A DNA stretch of 64,000 nucleotides from an uncultured Lachnospiraceae bacterium (GTDB lineage: Bacteria > Bacillota > Clostridia > Lachnospirales > Lachnospiraceae), in assembly GCA_910586355.1 (NCBI GenBank), contig CAJUHJ010000011.1, positions 1 to 64,000 of the forward strand. The letters run 5' to 3'. Below the pieces are notes generated by a model. It was not told the origin of the DNA and ran no database searches. It saw nothing but the letters and a program-made list of their open reading frames with translations. This document shows, in pieces, positions 10,122 through 17,884 of the stretch; positions within the stretch are counted from its first letter, which is position 1, and every line of letters begins with the position of its first letter. Made by a program: the position numbers and the translations under genes.

Positions 10122-10151
10122 AGTATAAATCCTACCCCCCCCCCTTGTCAA
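10122..10151 (-). promoter_or_regulatory. Sigma-A promoter with G10 homopolymer in its spacer
   Basis: On the minus strand a perfect -35 TTGACA (10146-10151) and a -10 TATACT (10122-10127) are separated by 18 nt. Ten of those 18 are an uninterrupted G run (10135-10144). It points at the giant glycosidase gene and would give a leader of about 150 nt. Losing one G would give the optimal 17-nt spacing; gaining one would give 19. Together with the divergent tyrA promoter this accounts for most of the 354-bp gap. Confidence 0.8.
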
Positions 10152-10254
10152 TTTCTTTGTTTTTTATTTCTAATATTTTTACAAGGCAGCCGGCTTTTTT
10201 TGTACATTTTTGTCATATCCGCAAAGTCCATATCCACTATGGCGCTTTAAAGCA

Positions 10255-10283
10255 TTGACTTTCCTTCCAAAAAAGAATATGAT
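10255..10283 (+). promoter_or_regulatory. Sigma-A promoter of tyrA-aroA
   Basis: TTGACT (10255-10260), a 17-nt spacer, then TATGAT (10278-10283). The start codon of tyrA is 36 nt downstream of the -10 box. No T-box or other long leader fits in between. Confidence 0.75.
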
Positions 10284-10319
10284 GGTGGGAAGAATACAAA
10301 GAATAAACGGAGGTCTTTC

Positions 10320-11417
10320 ATGTCAGTGAAAACGTTGGGATTTATTGGATTGGGCCTGATCGGCGGTTCTATCGTCAAAACAGTCAAACGGATTTACCCG
10401 GATATCCGTATCATTGCGCGTTCTGGACGCCAGACAACCATTACGCAGGCGTTTGAAGAGCGCCTCATTGAAAATGAAGAAAATGCCCTTATCACGGATT
10501 TTGCCGATTGCGACGTGATTTTTCTATGCACTCCGGTACAGCAGAATCTTTCTTATCTTTGCCAATTAAAGACGGTAATCAAACCTTCTTGTATTTTAAC
10601 TGACGTTGGAAGCGTCAAAGGGGATATCCACCGCGCGGTTACCATGCAGGGGCTGGATTCCTATTTTATCGGAGGGCATCCTATGGCGGGTTCGGAAAAG
10701 ACAGGGCTTTCCTATGCCACTGCGTATTTACTGGAAAACGCATATTATATCCTTACGCCAACCCCGCTTGTAAATAAATATAAGGTTTTAGAATTTACAG
10801 AGTTTATCCGCTCTCTTGGGGCGATTCCCCTGATTTTTGAAAGCGGCGCGCACGATACGGCGACGGCTGCAATCAGCCATCTTCCACATGTGATTGCAGC
10901 CGCGCTTGTTAATTTTGTCCGGCAGTCGGACGACGACGCGCAAAATATGAAGACGATTGCGGCCGGAGGGTTTAAGGACATTACCAGAATTGCCGCGTCT
11001 TCCCCTGTTATGTGGGAAGAAATCTGCCTGTCGAACCGCGAAAAACTGCTTTTTGCTTTAGACGATTACCAAAACTGCTTATCGCAGATACGCGCCGATA
11101 TTGCCGCTTCTAACGCGGCGGGCATCAGGAGTTTTTTCCAGTCGGCTAAAAATTATCGGGATTCCCTCGCCGTCTCCCCAGCCCATGGCGCAAGGACTGT
11201 GTTTGAATTATACTGTGACTTAATGGATAAAACAGGTGAAATCGCCACTGTGGCGGCAATTTTAGCAAAGGAATGTATTAACATCAAAAATATCGGCATT
11301 ATACACAATCGGGAATTTGAAGAAGGCGTGCTAAAAATTGAACTTTACGACCAGAAGGCGTATGACAGCGCGATTACGCTTTTGCAGAAATACAGTTATA
11401 CCGTTTATGAACGATAA
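10320..11417 (+). CDS. tyrA: Prephenate dehydrogenase with ACT domain
   Basis: Oxidative decarboxylation of prephenate to 4-hydroxyphenylpyruvate in tyrosine synthesis, cytoplasmic. The 365-residue protein opens with the NAD-binding glycine motif GLGLIGGS (residues 10-17). It carries the conserved GGHPMAGSEKTG segment near residue 120 and ends in an ACT regulatory domain (about 289-365), which in this family usually mediates feedback by tyrosine. The ATG is preceded by CGGAGGT. aroA follows 13 bp downstream, so the two are probably co-transcribed from the promoter at 10255-10283. Length and motifs are ordinary for TyrA-ACT proteins. Confidence 0.95.
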   Translation: MSVKTLGFIGLGLIGGSIVKTVKRIYPDIRIIARSGRQTTITQAFEERLIENEENALITDFADCDVIFLCTPVQQNLSYLCQLKTVIKPSCILTDVGSVKGDIHRAVTMQGLDSYFIGGHPMAGSEKTGLSYATAYLLENAYYILTPTPLVNKYKVLEFTEFIRSLGAIPLIFESGAHDTATAAISHLPHVIAAALVNFVRQSDDDAQNMKTIAAGGFKDITRIAASSPVMWEEICLSNREKLLFALDDYQNCLSQIRADIAASNAAGIRSFFQSAKNYRDSLAVSPAHGARTVFELYCDLMDKTGEIATVAAILAKECINIKNIGIIHNREFEEGVLKIELYDQKAYDSAITLLQKYSYTVYER

Positions 11418-11430
11418 GAAAGGAATTTCT

Positions 11431-12714
11431 ATGGAATTAAAACATGCGAAACGATTAAGAGGAACCCTGTCCGTACCGGGGGATAAGTCTATCTCCCACC
11501 GCGCCGTGATGTTTGGCGCAATTTCGAAGGGGAAAACGGAAATTACGAATTTTTTGCAAGGAGCCGACTGTCTTTCGACGATTTCTTGTTTCCGCAAAAT
11601 GGGAATTGAAATTGAGAATAAGAAGGAGTCTGTCCTTGTCTATGGAAAGGGGCTGCATGGGCTGTCTGCGCCCACGTCTGAATTAGACGCCGGGAACAGC
11701 GGGACGACGACGCGGCTTATATCGGGAATCCTTGCTGGGCAGAACTTTTCTTCCCGCTTAAGCGGCGACGATTCGATTCAAAAACGCCCTATGGAACGCA
11801 TACTCTCCCCGCTTGCCGCTATGGGCGCCAATGTGACAAGCTGCGCCGGAAACGGCTGCGCCCCGCTTTTGTTTTGCCCTTCAAAACTGCATGGAATCGA
11901 CTGGGTTTCCCCCGTTGCTTCCGCGCAGGTGAAGTCTTGTATTTTGCTTGCCGGACTTTATGCCGACGGCGTGACTTCTGTTTTAGAACCGGCGCTCTCA
12001 AGAAACCATACGGAACGTATGCTTTTCGCTTTTGGAGCTAAAGTTTCTACGGAGGGCTTTCGTGTTTCGGTTCTGCCAAGCCCGGATTTAATGGGACAAA
12101 AAGTAGACGTTGCCGGAGATATTTCTTCCGCCGCTTATTTTATTGCCGCCGGACTGCTTGTTCCTGATTCTGAACTTTTGATTGAAAATGTCGGCATAAA
12201 TCCTACTCGGGACGGTATGATAAAAACCGTCCTTGCAATGGGCGGAAATTTAAAAAAACTAAATGAACGGATTGTCTCGGGGGAGCCTGTCTGTGACCTG
12301 CTTGTTTCGTCAAGCAGGCTAAGCGGGACGGAAATCGGGGGTGATTTGATTCCAACGCTGATTGATGAGATTCCAATCCTTGCCATACTTGCGGCGTTTG
12401 CAGATGGGACGACTGTGATAAAAGACGCGGCGGAATTGAAAGTAAAGGAATCGAACCGCATTGAAACGATTGCCGAAAACTTACGCCGTATGGGGGTTTT
12501 TGTGGAACAGACGGACGACGGCATGAGAATTGAAGGGAATCCCGACGGCTTACACGCCGCTGATTTTGACAGCTTCCACGACCATCGGATTGCCATGTCT
12601 TTTGCTGTCGCCGCTCTCGCCCTGCCGGACGGCTGCACGATGAAACACGCAGACTGCGTCAATATTTCCTATCCGGATTTTTATGGCAGTTTATATGGGC
12701 TGATTGATGGGTGA
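11431..12714 (+). CDS. aroA: 3-phosphoshikimate 1-carboxyvinyltransferase (EPSP synthase)
   Basis: Transfers enolpyruvate from PEP to shikimate-3-phosphate, the penultimate step to chorismate. The 427-residue protein shows PGDKSISHR (residues 16-24), GNSGTTTR (88-95), a KRPMER segment near 120 and a DEIP motif near 310, all typical of the two-domain inside-out barrel. I place the start at the ATG at 11431 because AAGAAAGGA lies just upstream and the protein then begins with the usual MELKHAKRLRGTL-type end; the longer frame from 11338 would run through the end of tyrA. A strong terminator follows. Confidence 0.95.
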   Translation: MELKHAKRLRGTLSVPGDKSISHRAVMFGAISKGKTEITNFLQGADCLSTISCFRKMGIEIENKKESVLVYGKGLHGLSAPTSELDAGNSGTTTRLISGILAGQNFSSRLSGDDSIQKRPMERILSPLAAMGANVTSCAGNGCAPLLFCPSKLHGIDWVSPVASAQVKSCILLAGLYADGVTSVLEPALSRNHTERMLFAFGAKVSTEGFRVSVLPSPDLMGQKVDVAGDISSAAYFIAAGLLVPDSELLIENVGINPTRDGMIKTVLAMGGNLKKLNERIVSGEPVCDLLVSSSRLSGTEIGGDLIPTLIDEIPILAILAAFADGTTVIKDAAELKVKESNRIETIAENLRRMGVFVEQTDDGMRIEGNPDGLHAADFDSFHDHRIAMSFAVAALALPDGCTMKHADCVNISYPDFYGSLYGLIDG

Positions 12715-12728
12715 TGGAATGTTAAAGT

Positions 12729-12775
12729 AAAAAAGTGTGGACCTGTTTGGATTTTCCAAGGGTCCACACTTTTTT
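12729..12775. terminator. Bidirectional intrinsic terminator between aroA and a 61-residue gene
   Basis: The perfect 15-nt arms 12729-12743 and 12761-12775 contain GTGTGGACC/GGTCCACAC and are flanked by A6 and T6-7 runs. It can therefore terminate aroA on the plus strand and the small converging gene on the minus strand. Confidence 0.9.
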
Positions 12776-12788
12776 ATATGGTTTTGTT

Positions 12789-12974
12789 TTATGCTTTTAT
12801 TCTGTCTATGTCTGTGATATTTGTTCCTGAGGCTGTAAGGATTGCCTTTAAATCAATGTATCTTTCATACATTTCCTGATAGGCTTCCGATTCCTTGTCT
12901 TGGGTTAAGCTCATATATTTTTGCAATCTGGAAAATTCTTCAATATTTCTTTGTATCATTTCTTTTTCTGTCAT
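12789..12974 (-). CDS. Small protein of unknown function, 61 residues
   Basis: I do not recognise this protein. It is predicted cytoplasmic, charged and mostly helical, with no membrane segment or Cys motif. The start chosen is MTEKEM at 12974 because it sits just downstream of a purine-rich AGGCGG and of a good promoter; the longer frame to 13058 would read back through that promoter. It is a single-gene unit with its own promoter (13020-13048) and shares the terminator with aroA. It lies 89 bp from the end of the PRD antiterminator gene, which is transcribed in the same direction. Confidence 0.6.
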   Translation of the reverse strand: MTEKEMIQRNIEEFSRLQKYMSLTQDKESEAYQEMYERYIDLKAILTASGTNITDIDRIKA

Positions 12975-13019
12975 ATTGCCACCGCCTCTCCGATTCCATC
13001 TTTTTATTGTTACAGTACA

Positions 13020-13048
13020 ATTATAACAGAATCTGCAAAAAGTGTAAA
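13020..13048 (-). promoter_or_regulatory. Sigma-A promoter of the 61-residue gene
   Basis: Minus strand: TTTACA (13043-13048), a 17-nt spacer and a perfect TATAAT (13020-13025), 45 nt upstream of the chosen start codon. Confidence 0.75.
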
Positions 13049-13063
13049 CCCCGGTCAATTTTC

Positions 13064-13912
13064 CTATTTATTTTGTTCATTTTCTCCCTGCTCTGCCGAA
13101 ACTCTCTGGATATGCATCGCTAGGTAGCCAATTTCTACATCGTCTAGCGGTTTCTTTAAATATGTTCCCAAATGTCCGCACACTGTCGCCGCCATGCGAA
13201 ATTCATCTGGAAATTTGACCGACATATAGTCGTTCATGTCTAATTTCAGTTTTTCGCCTTTGATCGCCCTTGCCACCATATACCGCACATGGTTCATCAA
13301 TCGGTTATAGGACAAAGACATCACGTCAATCGTTGTTTTCGTCTCTTGTTCGACCAGCTCGATACATTCCCGCACAGTTCCTGCAATCTGCATGGAAAGC
13401 GCCACGTTTTCATCTACAATGGCGGAATGGATATGCAGCGCTACATAGCCAATTTCATGCTCGTCGATTTCTGCCAAAAGCCGCTCCCGTAAAATCGGGC
13501 GAAGACACTCTGCCGTTTTATATTCCATATGAAATAATGCCTGAATGTCGCTTGTCAGCGGATTACTAATCTGTTCGTTGTTTTGTATCCGCTTAACTGC
13601 AAATGCGATATGATCCGCCATGGGAAAGAGTATGCTCCAGTCAATTTTTCCAAAAATGCGTTCCGCTTCTTTTAACACCTGCTGCGCAACCTCTAAATAC
13701 ACGGGGTCAATCTCTTTTACGATCTCCATTGCCGTCCCGCGGTCTGTTTGTTCGCGGAGGGAATACACCGTGCAGTCTTCCTGCGGTTTGATCCGCTCGC
13801 TGACTTTTTTCCCAAAACCGACTCCTTTTCCAAGTAAAAGATATTCCTGGTTGTCTTCTAATCCGATTGCAATTACTGTGTTATGGTTCAACGCTTTTTT
13901 TACTCTGTACAT
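13064..13912 (-). CDS. glcT: PRD-domain transcriptional antiterminator (GlcT/LicT family)
   Basis: An RNA-binding antiterminator of about 282 residues, expected to let RNA polymerase pass the terminator upstream of the adjacent PTS gene when glucose-type sugar is present. It has an N-terminal CAT RNA-binding domain (about 1-55) and two PRD domains with the expected histidines: MADHIAFAVKR and ALHIHSA in PRD1, MNHVRYMV and AMHIQR in PRD2. These are phosphorylated by PTS proteins in the family. I start it at 13912 (MYRVKKALNHN), where AGGGGAG is well placed; a 6-residue-longer start at 13930 is less likely. It lies 28 bp after the PTS gene in the same direction, so it probably controls its own operon through the RAT-like site at 16260-16288. 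Confidence 0.88.
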   Translation of the reverse strand: MYRVKKALNHNTVIAIGLEDNQEYLLLGKGVGFGKKVSERIKPQEDCTVYSLREQTDRGTAMEIVKEIDPVYLEVAQQVLKEAERIFGKIDWSILFPMADHIAFAVKRIQNNEQISNPLTSDIQALFHMEYKTAECLRPILRERLLAEIDEHEIGYVALHIHSAIVDENVALSMQIAGTVRECIELVEQETKTTIDVMSLSYNRLMNHVRYMVARAIKGEKLKLDMNDYMSVKFPDEFRMAATVCGHLGTYLKKPLDDVEIGYLAMHIQRVSAEQGENEQNK

Positions 13913-13940
13913 ACCGCTCTCCCCTGTCAATCCCTGACGT

Positions 13941-16079
13941 TTATTTTTCGTATGTGTCTACTGCAAACAACGCTTCTCCCGCTTTGATTGTTCCGGTTTT
14001 TAACAGGCGGATTTTCTGATTGTCAGACAGCTCCGTACATAACACCGGAGACGCCAGCGAAGGCGCATGGGTTTTGATATATTCTAAATCCAGTTTCAAC
14101 AGCAAATCTCCTTTTTTTACCTGATCGCCGTTTTTTACAAACGCTTCAAAACCTTTTCCATTCAAATTCACCGTATCAATGCCCATATGGATTAAAAGCG
14201 CAAGTTTTGACGACGTTTCAAAACCGACAGCGTGTTTGGTGTCAAAGACAAAGCACACTTCCCCGTCTTCCGGAGCCCGCACTTCGCCGTCTGAAGGAAT
14301 GACCATTGCGCCGTCGCCCATCATTCTTCCTGCAAACGCTTCGTCCGGAACTTCTGACAAATCCGCCGCCTCTCCGTTGACCGGACTATAAATAATTGTT
14401 GTCGATGCTGCTTTGCCTGACGTTTTGCTTTCTTTTTTGCCGGATTCTTTTGCAGCCTTATCCGCAGATGGCGTATATTCTTCTTCTGGAGCGTGTTCCA
14501 GATAATCTTCCAGATTCGACTTAATCACCGTCACACGCGGCCCATAAATGACCTGAACGCCGTTTCCTTTATGCACTACGCCGGACGCGCCTGTGGATTT
14601 TAAAAGGCCGTCGTCTACCAGTTCTGATTTATGCACTGTACAGCGCAGCCTTGTCGCGCAGCAGTCGACGTCTGAAATGTTCTTTTTGCCGCCAAGCCCC
14701 CTGCAGATGGCTATGGATAACGCATCTTCTTCTGATGTTTCTCCTTTTGCCCCGTTTTTCCTTGCGTCCACATCGCTTCTGCGGTACAGCTTCACTTCTT
14801 CGCCATCGTCGCGTCCCGGTGTTTTTAAATTCATTTTCTGGATTAAAAAGGAAAACAGGAAATAATAAACGACAAAGTAAACAAGTCCCACCGGAAGAAT
14901 CATCAGCCAGTTTGTTTTTCCATTTCCCTGAAGCGCGCCAAACAGGAACATATCAATTAATCCGCCGGAAAATGTCATGCCGACCCCTACGTTTAAGATG
15001 TGCATAAGCATATATGCAAATCCGGCAAATATACAGTGCACTGCGTATAAAAGCGGCGCAACAAATAAGAATGTAAATTCCAGCGGCTCTGTAATTCCGG
15101 TAATCATGGAAGTAAGCGCGGCAGATGCCAAAAGCCCTGCGACTGCTTCTTTTTTCTCTGGTTTTGCCACTTTATACATTGCAAGCGCCGCTCCCGGCAG
15201 CCCAAAAATCATCAATGGGAATTTGCCGGACATAAAACGCGTCGCTGACACTGCAAAATGGGAAATGGACGGTTCCGCAAGCTGGGCAAAGAAGATATTC
15301 TGGGCGCCTTCGATCACCTGCCCGCCGACTTCCATTGTGCCGCCAAGCGCAGTCTGCCAAAATGGAAGATAAAACACATGATGAAGTCCAAACGGAATTA
15401 ATGCGCGCTCCATCAGGCCATACACCCATGTCCCGGCATAACCGGATTCTAACACTACGCCGCCGACAGAGTAAATTCCCTGCTGAATCACCGGCCAGAT
15501 AAAAAACATTAAAATCCCGACTAACGTAAACGTAAGCCCGCAGACAATCGGCACAAACCGCGTGCCTCCAAAGAATGACAAGACCTGTGGCAGTTCAATT
15601 TTATAGAACTTGTTATGTAAAGCCGATACGCCAAGCCCTACAATAATGCCGCCAAACACGCCCATCTGCAAAGACGTAATGCCCACAACGGAAGCCGTCG
15701 CGCCGTCTAACATTGCTTCTGCGCCCCCATGATTTGTAATCATCGCCCCGATAGACGCGTGCATAATGAAGAATGCAATCGCCGCCGAAATCGCCGCAAC
15801 TTCCTTCTCCTTTTTTGCCATGCCAATCGCAACGCCCATTGCGAATATAATCGGCAGATTCCCAAACACAATGTCGCCCGCCGCGCTCATCACCTGCAAA
15901 ATGGCATTTAACGCTGTGCCCGGTCCCATAATGCCCATCAAACCATACGTTTCTAACATTGTCTCATTTGTAAATGAACCGCCGACCCCAAGTAACAAAC
16001 CTGCCACCGGCAGAATTGCGATTGGAAGCATAAACGACCTTCCAACCCGCTGCAATACACCAAAAATTTTGTCTTTCAC
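13941..16079 (-). CDS. ptsG: PTS glucose-type permease EIICBA
   Basis: A 712-residue membrane permease that imports and phosphorylates glucose or a related hexose such as N-acetylglucosamine. The order is EIIC (about 1-400, many membrane helices, with FFGGTRFVPI and RFMSGKFPLMIFGLP), EIIB with CATRLR (phosphorylated Cys about 474), a linker, then EIIA (about 560-712) with HAVG and LLIHMGIDTV (active His about 631). The start is a GTG at 16079 preceded by AGGAGGG. The sugar cannot be fixed from sequence; the partner antiterminator and RAT element favour glucose. A leader terminator upstream implies induction by antitermination. Confidence 0.92.
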   Translation of the reverse strand: MKDKIFGVLQRVGRSFMLPIAILPVAGLLLGVGGSFTNETMLETYGLMGIMGPGTALNAILQVMSAAGDIVFGNLPIIFAMGVAIGMAKKEKEVAAISAAIAFFIMHASIGAMITNHGGAEAMLDGATASVVGITSLQMGVFGGIIVGLGVSALHNKFYKIELPQVLSFFGGTRFVPIVCGLTFTLVGILMFFIWPVIQQGIYSVGGVVLESGYAGTWVYGLMERALIPFGLHHVFYLPFWQTALGGTMEVGGQVIEGAQNIFFAQLAEPSISHFAVSATRFMSGKFPLMIFGLPGAALAMYKVAKPEKKEAVAGLLASAALTSMITGITEPLEFTFLFVAPLLYAVHCIFAGFAYMLMHILNVGVGMTFSGGLIDMFLFGALQGNGKTNWLMILPVGLVYFVVYYFLFSFLIQKMNLKTPGRDDGEEVKLYRRSDVDARKNGAKGETSEEDALSIAICRGLGGKKNISDVDCCATRLRCTVHKSELVDDGLLKSTGASGVVHKGNGVQVIYGPRVTVIKSNLEDYLEHAPEEEYTPSADKAAKESGKKESKTSGKAASTTIIYSPVNGEAADLSEVPDEAFAGRMMGDGAMVIPSDGEVRAPEDGEVCFVFDTKHAVGFETSSKLALLIHMGIDTVNLNGKGFEAFVKNGDQVKKGDLLLKLDLEYIKTHAPSLASPVLCTELSDNQKIRLLKTGTIKAGEALFAVDTYEK

Positions 16080-16215
16080 GACAATCCCTCCTAAAATTTT
16101 TTTGGAAATCTTTTGTATATTGCCGCCTTTTTCTGTTCGCAGCCTGCAGTCTTATCATTCCCAAAAAACACGGTTTCAAGTCGGCCGTTATTTCGATTTG
16201 GAATAATTTTCTGCA

Positions 16216-16270
16216 TAAAAAAGGCATTAATATACATAAACATCCTTTTGTTTTATGTATAGTTAATGCC
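16216..16270 (-). terminator. Leader terminator upstream of ptsG
   Basis: Minus-strand hairpin GGCATTAA...TTAATGCC, extended by TATACATAAA/TTTATGTATA, followed by six U (16217-16222). It lies about 140 bp before the ptsG start codon and after its promoter, as expected for an antitermination-controlled leader. Confidence 0.85.
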
Positions 16271-16288
16271 TGCCTGCCAGTAACATAC
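16260..16288 (-). promoter_or_regulatory. RAT-like RNA antiterminator site
   Basis: The minus-strand RNA contains TGTTACTG followed by CAGGCAGGC, then runs into the left arm of the leader terminator. This matches the general form of RAT sites bound by LicT/SacY/GlcT proteins (TGTTACTG...GCAGGC). The overlap makes RAT and terminator structures mutually exclusive. Confidence 0.7.
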
Positions 16289-16302
16289 TATATCATATAA
16301 AA

Positions 16303-16331
16303 AAATTAACATGGTTTTTTGATTTTGTCAA
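16303..16331 (-). promoter_or_regulatory. Promoter of ptsG-glcT
   Basis: Minus strand: perfect -35 TTGACA (16326-16331), a 17-nt spacer and TAATTT (16303-16308) preceded by TG. It would start the transcript just upstream of the RAT-like site. With the leader elements and the SigmaK-like promoter it explains the 327-bp gap. Confidence 0.6.
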
Positions 16332-16346
16332 GATTTTTTTCAATTC

Positions 16347-16374
16347 ACCTTTTGCCTCTCCTTCGCATACCATA
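16347..16374 (+). promoter_or_regulatory. SigmaK-like promoter of dpaA-dpaB-asnB
   Basis: CATACCATA at 16366-16374 matches the SigmaK -10 form CATANNNTA, and an AC dinucleotide lies 17 nt upstream (16347-16348). The dpaA start codon is about 30 nt downstream. Known biology agrees: dipicolinate synthase is made in the mother cell late in sporulation. Confidence 0.55.
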
Positions 16375-16406
16375 ATTGAAATCCCCCATCTTTAGGAGCC
16401 AGTTCC

Positions 16407-17288
16407 ATGACCCCATATCACTACGACTACGCAGTCATCGGCGGCGACCTGCGCCAGACATATCTCGCCTTAGAACTTACAAAATCAAAAAGCGCCGTCT
16501 GCAGCTTTGCCCTTTGCCAGCCGGCGCAGACGAATGCCGTCAAAACATTTTCTTCTTTAGAAGCGGCTGTTTCAAATTCTTCTTGTATTGTCTGTCCGGT
16601 TCCCTTTACCAAAGACGGTATCAACTTAAATCAAAAAGCGATGAAAGGAAACTTAAATATCAACCAGTTTTTAAAAAATTTAAAACCAGCCCAGCGGCTG
16701 TATGCCGGATGTATACCAGATGATTTTTATCAAAAAGCCTCTAAAATGAGTATTATCCTTTTTGATTTTATGAAAGAAGAATCTTTATCTTATTTCAACA
16801 GCATTGCAACTGCAGAAGGCGTTATCTGCGAAGCAATAAAAAACAGCCCCGTCAATCTTTCTGGCAGCAAATGCGCAGTATTTGGATACGGCAAATGCGG
16901 ACGGACGCTGGCAGAAAAACTTCTGCGTCTTTCCTGCCATGTAACTGTTATCTCGGCAGACGCCACAGAAAGAGCCCAGGCATCCGTCTTTGCAGAACAA
17001 ACGCTTTCTTTAAAAGACGCTGCTTTTCCTATTGGAACGTTTGATTTTATTTTTAACACGATTCCTTCCATTGTCCTTACCAAAGAACTTTTAGAAAAAA
17101 CCAAGAATTCTGTCACAATTTTAGACATCGCTTCCTCTCCGGGCGGCATTGACCTTACGGCTGCAAAAGAATTATCTTTAAACGCCGCTTCCTATCCGGG
17201 GCTTCCGGGCAGATATGCCCCGCTTTCCTCTGCGAAAGCCATAAATGAATCCATCAAAAAATTTGAAAGGAGATCACTATGTCTTTAA
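16407..17288 (+). CDS. dpaA: Dipicolinate synthase subunit A
   Basis: With DpaB it makes dipicolinic acid from 4-hydroxy-tetrahydrodipicolinate in the sporulating mother cell; the product fills the spore core and gives heat resistance. The 293-residue protein shows the family N-terminus (DYAVIGGDLRQTYLA) and, near residue 155, the NAD(P)-binding GYGKCGRTLAEKL. It ends in a conserved PGLPGRYAP stretch. The ATG at 16407 follows TAGGAG. Its 3' end overlaps dpaB by 10 bp. A SigmaK-like promoter is directly upstream. It is alternatively called spoVFA. Confidence 0.92.
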   Translation: MTPYHYDYAVIGGDLRQTYLALELTKSKSAVCSFALCQPAQTNAVKTFSSLEAAVSNSSCIVCPVPFTKDGINLNQKAMKGNLNINQFLKNLKPAQRLYAGCIPDDFYQKASKMSIILFDFMKEESLSYFNSIATAEGVICEAIKNSPVNLSGSKCAVFGYGKCGRTLAEKLLRLSCHVTVISADATERAQASVFAEQTLSLKDAAFPIGTFDFIFNTIPSIVLTKELLEKTKNSVTILDIASSPGGIDLTAAKELSLNAASYPGLPGRYAPLSSAKAINESIKKFERRSLCL

Positions 17289-17857
17289 AAGGTAAACACA
17301 TTGGAGTCGCATTTACCGGCTCTTTCTGTACGTATGAAAAGGTTTTTGAGGAACTGAAAAAACTGACGGAAGAAGGCGCCATTGTACAGACAATCTTTTC
17401 AAACGCAGCGCAGACGTTAGACAGCCGCTTTGGAAATGCCAAAGATTTTGTGAAAAAAGCAGAAGAACTTACGAAAGTCGCGCCTATGTTGTCCATACCA
17501 CAGGCAGAACCCATTGGGCCGAAAGGTTTTTTGGACATTCTTGTGCTATTCCCCTGTACCGGAAATACCATCGCCAAACTTGCAAACGGCATTACGGACA
17601 CTCCGGTACTGATGGCGGCAAAAGCACACCTGCGCAACAACAAACCGCTTTTGATTTCCATTTCCACCAACGACGCTCTTGGCATGAATATGAAAAATAT
17701 CGGCCTTCTGTTAAATGCCAAGCATATTTATTTTATTCCCTTTGGTCAGGATAACCCTGAGAAAAAACCAAACTCCATGATTGCGCATACAAATCTTTTA
17801 ATCCCTTCCATTGAAGCCGCCCTTGACGGCAGACAGTACCAGCCAATCATTCAGTAA
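17279..17857 (+). CDS. dpaB: Dipicolinate synthase subunit B (flavoprotein)
   Basis: The 192-residue flavoprotein partner of DpaA. It shows the flavoprotein-family start GVAFTGSFCTYEK, the FPCTGNTIAKLANGITDTPV segment and ALGMNMKN near residue 140. The ATG lies inside the end of dpaA and is preceded by AAAGGAG, so the two are probably translationally coupled. An asparagine synthetase follows after 27 bp. It is alternatively called spoVFB. Confidence 0.92.
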   Translation: MSLKGKHIGVAFTGSFCTYEKVFEELKKLTEEGAIVQTIFSNAAQTLDSRFGNAKDFVKKAEELTKVAPMLSIPQAEPIGPKGFLDILVLFPCTGNTIAKLANGITDTPVLMAAKAHLRNNKPLLISISTNDALGMNMKNIGLLLNAKHIYFIPFGQDNPEKKPNSMIAHTNLLIPSIEAALDGRQYQPIIQ

Positions 17858-17884
17858 CAGAAACGTTTTGAAAGGAGTATCCAT

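Noticed and set aside
10152..10254. T-box or amino-acid riboswitch before tyrA
   Set aside because: The promoter is only about 36 nt from the start codon, leaving no room for a T-box leader; no T-box core sequence seen.
11338..11430. Longer N-terminus for aroA starting inside tyrA
   Set aside because: The ATG at 11431 has a good ribosome binding site and gives the standard EPSP synthase N-terminus; the extension is tyrA sequence in another frame.
12135..12662. 175-codon minus-strand open frame
   Set aside because: Antisense to the 3' half of aroA, with no promoter or ribosome binding site.
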